Position numbers and translations under genes: made by a program
NCBI RefSeq assembly: GCF_035594125.1
Contig: NW_026973669.1
Span: forward strand, 831,001-895,000
Reading direction: 5' to 3'
Origin: Scylla paramamosain
Taxonomy: Eukaryota; Arthropoda; Malacostraca; Decapoda; Portunidae
Length of the DNA: 64,000 nt
Notes under the pieces: generated by a model
Database searches by the model: none
What the model was told of the DNA's origin: nothing
The model's input: only the letters and a program-made list of their open reading frames with translations
In this document: one piece after another, positions 56,906-64,000 of the stretch
Layout of the letters: every line of letters begins with the position of its first letter
Numbering within the stretch: position 1 is the first letter of the stretch

Positions 56906-57110
56906 GATAGAGGATGCTGTTCGTTTCTCTTTTTTTTTTTTCCCCCTTCTACAGGAGTTGCCGATCCAAAGGCCTGGCTCAGGAGTGATCCTGTGCCACC
57001 TGTACCATCAAGATCAAGATCAAGATGTACCATTAAGATCAAGATCAAGATCTGGCGCCAAGTTACTTGTGTGTTTTGTTGTCTGTGTCTGTTGGAGCGT
57101 CCGCGTGCTG

Positions 57111-57318
57111 CGTGGTGGTCAGTGGTCAGGTCACGCTGAGTGTGCGGCAGCTTGCGCCTGTGTCTGAGCTGGCCTGGGTCACCTGTGGTCACCTGTCCAC
57201 TCTGTGTCTGGTGGAGGGAACAGACAAGACGTCAGCGTGGTGGTCAGTGGTCAGGTCACGCTGAGTGTGCGGCAGCTTGCGCCTGTGTCTGAGCTGGCCT
57301 GGGTCACCTGTGGTCACG
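57111..57318. repeat. 125-bp period tandem duplication
   Basis: The 83-bp segment at 57111-57193 (CGTGGTGGTCAGTGGTCAGG and onward) recurs at 57236-57318 almost unchanged. The 42-bp spacer is partly related to sequence before the first unit. It is GC-rich compared with flanking DNA. No gene. Confidence 0.92.
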
Positions 57319-58451
57319 TGCGGAGTGGCGGCGCCTCCCTGGGCTCACCTGAGGGCGTGCAGGTAATGGTGGGCGGGGAACAAGTAAATGTCGGGAGGTG
57401 AGTGACTAAGGTGGTGGTCACCGTCACTTGTTGTGGTTTGTTTGTTTGTTTGTTTGTTTGTTGATTTCTTTTATTCCCAAGACGTGGCGGCGCCGCCTGG
57501 CTGTCTGCTGGTGCTGCCTGCCAGTGGTCTGACCATTTTGTCGCGAGTGTTTGGGCGTTGTCCTTTCTGGGGATTTCCCGGCCCATACTGAGTGAGGTTA
57601 GGTTAGGTTAGGTTTTCTGGTCAAGATTTTCCCGTCACAGTGGTGGCAGCCACGCAGGACAAGACACACGGTAATTCTTAAGAAATACACCTCCACACGT
57701 ATCTTATTAATCTTTTCCCCTCTCCCCCAACAAGCTTGGGGCCACGTGGGGAATTGGGTTTGTTTTTGGAGGGGGACATAAAAGACCGATAAATGGACTG
57801 AAAATCTAGGGAAATTTCTCTAAAATAAAAAAAATTTGGGGTAAAATTTAAGTTTTAACCAATACTCCAGAATAATTATATACCTATCCTAACCTAACCT
57901 AACCGGGGGGGCTGTGCACCCCATGAACACCCCCCCCTGCTATCCGTGGGGGCTGTGCCCCCCCTGGACCCCCCTAAGGTTAAAGTGTCATTAAACATCA
58001 TAGACTTAGTAGCATGGACAAAAGCACCCTGCGTGTAAACCAACGCACGAACGCACACAGTGTAACTTCAGCACGGACAGGTAAGCAGGACGGATCTCAG
58101 GAATACTGGAGAAACTTTAGCATTGTATTGTAACCTTAACATCAACGAGCGATCAGTAAAACCTTTACAGACTTGTAGCTATACTACTTACACTTCTTGA
58201 AAGCACACCTTATTGAAAATAATCTTGGGTGCGTTGTTCTTAAGATTTTCCAGACACACACCGTCAGTAAGGTTAGTTTGGTCTCCTGGACAAAATTTTC
58301 CCGTCACAGTGGTGGCAGCCACGCAGGACAAGACACACACTGTCAGTTAGTGTTTTCTGCTTTCTTGTTTTATTTTTGTTATTTTGTTAATTTGTTTAAT
58401 ATTGTTTTATTTGTTTGTCTTGCAGGAGAACAGACGCGGTGAAAGAGCAAG
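57319..58451. repeat. Unique DNA with a ~55-bp direct repeat and TTAGG runs
   Basis: The segment TTTTCCCGTCACAGTGGTGG, followed by CAGCCACGCAGGACAAGACA, occurs at about 57627-57670 and again at about 58288-58340. Three TTAGG units lie at 57596-57613 and CCTAA units at about 57885-57903. (GTTT)n lies near 57437-57460. The repeated GTCACAGTGGTGGCAGC could be an LTR-element leader, but no LTR pair was established. No gene. Confidence 0.65.
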
Positions 58452-58755
58452 GCCAGACTGGCAAGTCCTCCTGTCCATTGTGCCCCAGAGCCTCTCAGAT
58501 CAGTGGCTGGCAAGTCCTCCCATCCTCTCTGCACCAGAGCCCCTCAGGTCAGTGGCTGGCAAGTCCTCCCATCCTCTCTGCCCCAGAGCCCCTCAGGTCA
58601 GTGGCTGGCAAGTCCTCCCATCCTCTCTGCCCAAGAGCCCCTCAGGTCAGTGGCTGGCAAGTCCTCCCATCCTCTCTGCCCCAGAGCCCCTCAGGTCAGT
58701 GGCTGGCAAGTCCTCCCATCCTCTCTGCCCAAGAGCCCCTCAGGTCAGTGGCTGG
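58452..58755. repeat. 49-bp minisatellite, about six units
   Basis: Units begin CAGTGGCTGGCAAGTCCTCC at 58501, 58550, 58599, 58648, 58697 and 58746 (last partial), with a diverged unit before. Because 49 is not a multiple of three, the repeat is open in all three + strand frames, giving false overlapping ORFs. Confidence 0.97.
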
Positions 58756-58856
58756 GGACTCAGAACACTGCACCACTGTTGGCAACACTTGTGTCTTTGT
58801 CACAAGTTACCACCAACTAAAAGTAATTATCTTAATCTTTGCAACAAGTCAGTCTT

Positions 58857-58857
<1 letters not shown>

Positions 58858-58895
<38 letters not shown>

Positions 58896-58898
58896 TTT
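58858..58898. repeat. (ATTT)n microsatellite
   Basis: Ten tandem ATTT units. A duplicated 24-bp segment (ACCTGAAGATCCACCAGCCC) follows at about 58905-58955. Confidence 0.95.
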
Positions 58899-58950
58899 GG
58901 ATAACCTGAAGATCCACCAGCCCAGTCTTACCACCTGAAGATCCACCAGC

Positions 58951-60200
<1,250 letters not shown>

Positions 60201-60202
60201 GA

Positions 60203-60522
60203 ATACCCAAAACTCCATAAGACCAATCATTGTTAAACTGCACAGTAGACAACAGAAATATGACATAATGAGTGCATGTGTAACAGTTAAGCCAAACTTA
60301 TATATCAATGAAAGCTTGACACCCAAACGCCGGTTACTATTTAAAAAAGTATGGGATATAAGAAAACAACATAGGCAAATCTTTCAACAGTGCTATACAC
60401 AGGATGGTAGGATATATGTGAAGCTTTGAATTTCTAATCAAAAACATGTCATCACTACTGAAGCAGCACTTACAGACTTTCTAGATAAGTACCCAGCACT
60501 GAAAGGAGTAACAACCACTTAG
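60203..60522 (+). pseudogene. LINE ORF1 fragment (RNA-binding C-terminal type)
   Basis: Encodes IRPIIVKLHSRQQKYDIM, LYINESLTPKRRLLFKKVWD and YTQDGRIYVKL. After one in-frame TGA (60427-60429) it continues HVITTEAALTDFLDKYPALK to a natural-looking TAG at 60520. The RPIIVKL..NESLTPKRR..DGRIYVK pattern is typical of the C-terminal domain of LINE ORF1 proteins. It may be the ORF1 of LINE-C, whose ORF2 begins at 62068, the two being separated by repeats and an inserted fragment. Confidence 0.7.
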
Positions 60523-60639
60523 ATGTGAAAGTAAATTAATATAACTGCTTGTGTATGTTGAATGGTTTCTCCTACTTTTATTACTAAAATTACTACTGCT
60601 ACTATTAATAACATCAATAATACTATTGCTGCTGCAACT

Positions 60640-60642
60640 ACT

Positions 60643-60727
<85 letters not shown>

Positions 60728-60760
60728 TTACTACTACTACTTTTTTTTCTACTACTACTA
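60640..60760. repeat. (ACT)n microsatellite
   Basis: About 110 bp of (ACT)n with one ATT and a T-run near 60742. It lies just beyond the 3' side of the minus-strand RLE-like fragment, for which it could be the tail. Confidence 0.92.
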
Positions 60761-60904
60761 CTAATACCTCCACCCCATGTTTATTGATGTGTCAATTAGG
60801 GGCTCCATTACTTGGAGGTCATTAGCCCCAGCTCTCGCTAATGACTGTGGCATCCAACCATATCTAATACTCTATGATATAAACATTAGTTGTTAACTAT
60901 AAAT

Positions 60905-61485
60905 TCACTCTACCTCTACTCTATCTACTCTTATGCCACTCTCCACCACTGTAGCCTCGCAGTCAAGGCCTCCTAAGTCTGCAGGTATGGGAGTGGAATG
61001 CCTTGTCCCCCTGAGACACAGGAGGGCAGATCTGAGGAGGGAGAATGAGAGACGGCACCTCATCCATGCGACGACATGGCTCCTTGGCTGGTGCTTCTTT
61101 TCTGCCATTAGGTCGGCTAGTCTTGAGTAGAAGCACTGAGCCTTGGAGCCCATCCCGCCAGATGTGGTGAAGACCAGAGGTGTGAAGCTGCCCTGGTCAA
61201 CGTGTTGGATTCTCTCCCCATACGCTCGGATCTTCTCCTGCTCATTCTTGCGGTGGGCGGCCTCCAGGGAGAGTTCGTGGTGACAGGCGGCCATCGGGTC
61301 AAAGATCCGTATGTCCACGAATGCTTTCTGTCCCCTTGTCCAGAACCCTCGTGCACTGACGTCGACTCGAGCCTCGTTGGTGTTGTTGGCTGTTCTGTAG
61401 CGCAGGTGCTCGCCGTCTAGCGGCAGGAGGGTCGGTTCAGTGGAGACATCGTGGCACACCTCCCTGAGCATGCTGGCGGTCAGAT
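60905..61485 (-). pseudogene. RT-associated C-terminal fragment, possible restriction-like nuclease
   Basis: An uninterrupted minus-strand frame of about 190 residues, opening at RDLTASMLREVCHDVSTEPT. The part upstream is (TAG)n. Notable segments: ARVDVSARGFWTRGQ..FVDIRIFDP, IQHVDQGSFTPLVFTTSGGM and SHVVAWMRCRLSFSLLRSA, then LLCLRGTRHS. From memory, such sequences follow a Cys/His finger and an RHNE-type motif at the end of RT-like proteins in marine invertebrates. The spacing R-V-D, 13 residues, D fits the PD-(D/E)XK-like pattern of restriction-like endonucleases in R2-type LINEs. The element's RT is absent. Function is inferred. Confidence 0.6.
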
Positions 61486-61755
61486 CTCTCACTACTACTA
61501 CTACTATCACTAATACTACTACCACCATTGCTATTAATACCACCACTACTATTACTTGCTACTGCTACTACCGCTACCGTTATTATTACTACATTATACT
61601 GTTAACACCACTACTACCGCTATTACTCCTGCTACTACAACTACTACTATAATTACTATAGCTAATATTGTTAATACATTAACTTGCACGACTACTACTA
61701 CTGTTCCTTATACTACTAATCCTCTTACTACTACTACTACTACTACTAATCCTCT

Positions 61756-61820
<65 letters not shown>

Positions 61821-61830
61821 GTACTATAAC
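61486..61830. repeat. Long degenerate (ACT)n/(CTA)n tract
   Basis: About 340 bp of imperfect ACT triplets with ATT, ACC and GCT variants, with pure stretches near 61725-61818. Threonine- and leucine-rich frames here are artefacts. Confidence 0.95.
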
Positions 61831-62067
61831 TACTATTATTGCCACCACTATCACTACTACTATTTATAACTGTTGATATTGATTATGTCCCTAATACTAC
61901 AATTATCACATCATTTGATTTGCCTCTTAAGATGGCATTTATTTCATCTGATTCATGAGCCCATCTACTTATTTTCTTTGGCATACCTTAGGAGCCATAT
62001 ATGCTTTGTTGTTCTATCTTTTTTCTATTATTTGCTTGTTTGTTTGTTTGTTCTTTAGTATTACTTT

Positions 62068-63852
62068 ATGGAAAATTTATATAATTCATTATATGATGAT
62101 AATCTCATTAATAACACAACTAACACTTTCAACCTAGAATTAAGTCAAATTAAAAAAATTGCAGGACATCAAGACATCAACTGTTTATCTAAGTATTACA
62201 ACTTTGAAGAATACACTTCAGCTTTAAACCCATTAGCTAACAACTACATCAGTGTTATACATATTAACATTAGATCTTTACAGAAAAACTTTGATATACT
62301 GAAGTCTTTTCTAAATTGTTTACCTAAACCACCTGAAGTCATTGCAGTGACAGAAACATGGCTACAGCAAAACACTAAACACCTTTATTTTTTGGAGGGT
62401 TATGAGTCATTCCACTTAACAAGGACTGTCAGAGAACACGGAGGGATCACTGTTTTTACTAAAAATCATATGAAAGCAGAACCACTAATGCTATATTCTT
62501 TCATTAATGAAAACATTGAAATCTGCACTTCTAAGCTAGAATTAGGGAACACTAAATATATCATTTCAGTAATTTACAGGCCCAACAGCAAACACATAGC
62601 TGTCAATGAATTTACTAACATCATGAATGAGTTATTAAATAACGACATATTCAGACATAATAAATCAATCATTATAGGTGACTTCAACATTAACTTATTA
62701 GAACACTCATCTCACCTCCCTACCAATTTGTTTCTGAATTCCTTACAATCACTTAATTTTTTCCCTCATATATCCAGACCTACAAGATTTCCTGATAGTT
62801 CTGCCCTTGGCCAACCTTCACTGCTAGATCACATCTGGACTAATTTCCTACCTCGCTCTCTATCAGGTATCATTCACTTTTCAATATCAGATCACCTTCC
62901 TATATTCATAAATATCAACATTGAAGCTTTTCCAAATACTAAACATAAGATAACATACAGAGTTATTAATGCCAATAATAATAACAGATTTACTAGTGAA
63001 TTAGAAGGCATAAACTGGGAAGAACTACTTGTCCTGCCAAATACAAATGAAAATTTTAACCTTTTCCACAATATAGTTAATGAATGCTACAATAAATGCT
63101 TTCCTATCAAAACTAAATTCATAACAGCTAAAAGACTTCATAATGCATGGTTATCTAGTGGAATACTTAACTCAATCAAACATAAATGTAAATTATTTAA
63201 AATGTATAAATTAGGAATAGTTTCACATCACATTTTTAAACAGTACAGAAATCAGCTCACTCAAGTTGTTCGATCCGCCAAAACTAACTATTATCGCCAA
63301 ATCTTCATAAACTTTAAAAATAATACGAAGAAAATTTGGCAAGCAATAAATGAACTAAAAGGTAACTTTCAAAATAAAGACACAATCAAGACATTGCAAT
63401 ATGATAATAAAGTACTAAGTGATCCTTTAGACATCTCACATGCCTTCAGTAATTATTTTTCTAAAATGGCACCTGATCTGGAGAGCAAACTTCCTCACTC
63501 AAATAAAAATCCATTAGATTACCTCAAAGAAAATTATCCTAATTCCATGGTAGTTCCCATTATCACTACATATGAAATGAATTCAGTAATTAAGTCTCTT
63601 AAAAACAAAACCTCTGATATAAATGATATATCGGCTACCATCATCAAAAGTAACTCTAATCTTTTATCAATCCCTTTAACAATACTTTTTAATCAGTCTG
63701 TAACAAATGGAATTTTCCCTGACAAGTTGAAAACTGCAAAAATTACCCCCATTTATAAATCTGGCCCTCATGATGACCCCAAAAATTATAGACCAATTTC
63801 TCAACTTACAATATTTTCCAAAATATTTGAGACATTAATGAAAAACATTTAA
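62068..63852 (+). CDS. LINE-C ORF2: APE endonuclease plus RT fingers
   Basis: A 594-residue frame from ATG (MENLYNSLYDD). Endonuclease at about residues 60-280: IHINIRSLQKNFDIL (Asn), VIAVTETWLQQN (Glu), IIIGDFNINLLEHS (Asp, Asn), LLDHIWTN and FSISDHLPIFIN (Ser-Asp-His). The linker follows (AWLSSGILNSIKHKCKLFK, SAKTNYYRQIF, KKIWQAINEL). RT opens at about residue 510 (SLKNKTSDINDISATIIK, KTAKITPIYKSG, PKNYRPISQLTIFSKIFETL). The stop at 63850 follows an A-run of five. With one more A the frame would continue as HLINYLEHKNILNPSQYGF to the window end. So the stop is a one-base indel, genuine or an assembly error. Confidence 0.87.
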   Translation: MENLYNSLYDDNLINNTTNTFNLELSQIKKIAGHQDINCLSKYYNFEEYTSALNPLANNYISVIHINIRSLQKNFDILKSFLNCLPKPPEVIAVTETWLQQNTKHLYFLEGYESFHLTRTVREHGGITVFTKNHMKAEPLMLYSFINENIEICTSKLELGNTKYIISVIYRPNSKHIAVNEFTNIMNELLNNDIFRHNKSIIIGDFNINLLEHSSHLPTNLFLNSLQSLNFFPHISRPTRFPDSSALGQPSLLDHIWTNFLPRSLSGIIHFSISDHLPIFININIEAFPNTKHKITYRVINANNNNRFTSELEGINWEELLVLPNTNENFNLFHNIVNECYNKCFPIKTKFITAKRLHNAWLSSGILNSIKHKCKLFKMYKLGIVSHHIFKQYRNQLTQVVRSAKTNYYRQIFINFKNNTKKIWQAINELKGNFQNKDTIKTLQYDNKVLSDPLDISHAFSNYFSKMAPDLESKLPHSNKNPLDYLKENYPNSMVVPIITTYEMNSVIKSLKNKTSDINDISATIIKSNSNLLSIPLTILFNQSVTNGIFPDKLKTAKITPIYKSGPHDDPKNYRPISQLTIFSKIFETLMKNI

Positions 63853-64000
63853 TTAATTACTTAGAACACAAAAATATTCTTAATCCTTCGCAGTATGGTT
63901 TTAGACAAAATTGTAGCACTTTTAAAGCATTGAATAAATTTTCTAATGATATATTTACAGCTATTGACAAGAAGTTTTCTGTTTTATCAGTATTCATTGA
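62068..64000 (+). mobile_element. LINE-C, AT-rich non-LTR element, runs off the window
   Basis: The ORF2 endonuclease, linker and start of the RT are present, and the element continues past base 64000. Base composition is markedly AT-rich compared with LINE-A, LINE-E and LINE-K. The reading frame is intact for 594 codons, then shifts by one base at 63842-63853 and continues to the window end. It appears to be the least decayed LINE here. The layout resembles CR1/Jockey-group elements; clade not established. Confidence 0.88.

Larger units (their letters stand above)
54440..57050 (+). mobile_element. LINE-E copy 2: ORF1 esterase, endonuclease, RT deleted
   Basis: In order: ORF1 esterase-like (54440-55056), ORF2 endonuclease and linker (55068-56275), then directly the ORF2 C-terminal domain (56380-56905) and a 3' UTR with a T-run (56930-56941) and an AAGATC-rich tail (57010-57050). 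The RT, usually some 400 residues between FWEEW and the WDVRKWKNEID segment, is missing. It is an internally deleted element. The ORF1 esterase arrangement is known from CR1-type LINEs; the clade is not assigned. Confidence 0.82.

Noticed and set aside
58415..58938. Three overlapping ORFs of 105-184 codons
   Set aside because: All are the same 49-bp minisatellite read in three frames.

Overview
The window is animal nuclear DNA, most likely from a decapod crustacean (crab- or shrimp-like). This is inferred from very dense dinucleotide and trinucleotide microsatellites, TTAGG-type arrays (the arthropod telomere motif), many decayed non-LTR retrotransposons of several families, and a split gene with large GT-AG introns. 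There is nothing bacterial here: no operons, rRNA or CRISPR. Most long open frames are translated microsatellites.

The one convincing host gene is a METTL27-like (Williams-Beuren region 27 type) SAM-dependent methyltransferase on the + strand. Its six coding exons lie at 21681-21800, 24536-24687, 30779-30900, 35541-35633, 41338-41450 and 41603-41674. They join in compatible phases into a 223-residue protein. Introns 2-4 are 4.6-6.1 kb and hold most of the transposon debris of the middle of the window. Three introns start with a microsatellite within a few bases of the donor site, and the stop codon runs straight into a 200-bp (CA)n tract.

The rest is mobile DNA. LINE-A (APE endonuclease + RT) has seven copies: 1-1333, 12339-13011, 13785-16885 (nearly complete), 18776-20446, 41880-43340, 52145-53215 (minus strand, endonuclease end only) and 58951-59998. 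LINE-K is a truncated minus-strand copy at 7579-8578. LINE-R, which carries RNase H, is at 32976-35506 (+) and 46205-48460 (-). LINE-E, with an esterase-like ORF1, occupies 49150-49300 and 53283-57050. LINE-C is AT-rich and runs off the right edge (62068-64000), with a probable ORF1 remnant at 60203-60522. Two Ty3/gypsy remnants lie on the minus strand (27600-30110 and 49300-51430). There is also an IS630/Tc1/mariner-type transposase pseudogene (36480-37740), a 371-bp hAT MITE with an 8-bp target duplication nested in a LINE-A copy, a 460-bp foldback element, a tRNA-Val-derived SINE, an RT-associated fragment resembling a restriction-like endonuclease (60905-61485, minus), and several minisatellites.

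Layout: 1-11 kb is microsatellites, minisatellites, LINE pieces and a TTAGG array; 11-21 kb is the foldback element and LINE-A copies; 21.7-41.7 kb is the methyltransferase gene; 42-49 kb is LINE-A, a 32-bp minisatellite, LINE-R and the SINE; 49-57 kb is a nested LINE-E/gypsy/LINE-A mosaic; 57-64 kb is tandem duplications, LINE-A, LINE ORF1, the RLE-like fragment and LINE-C. Family names are local labels. Clades were judged by eye without database searches.
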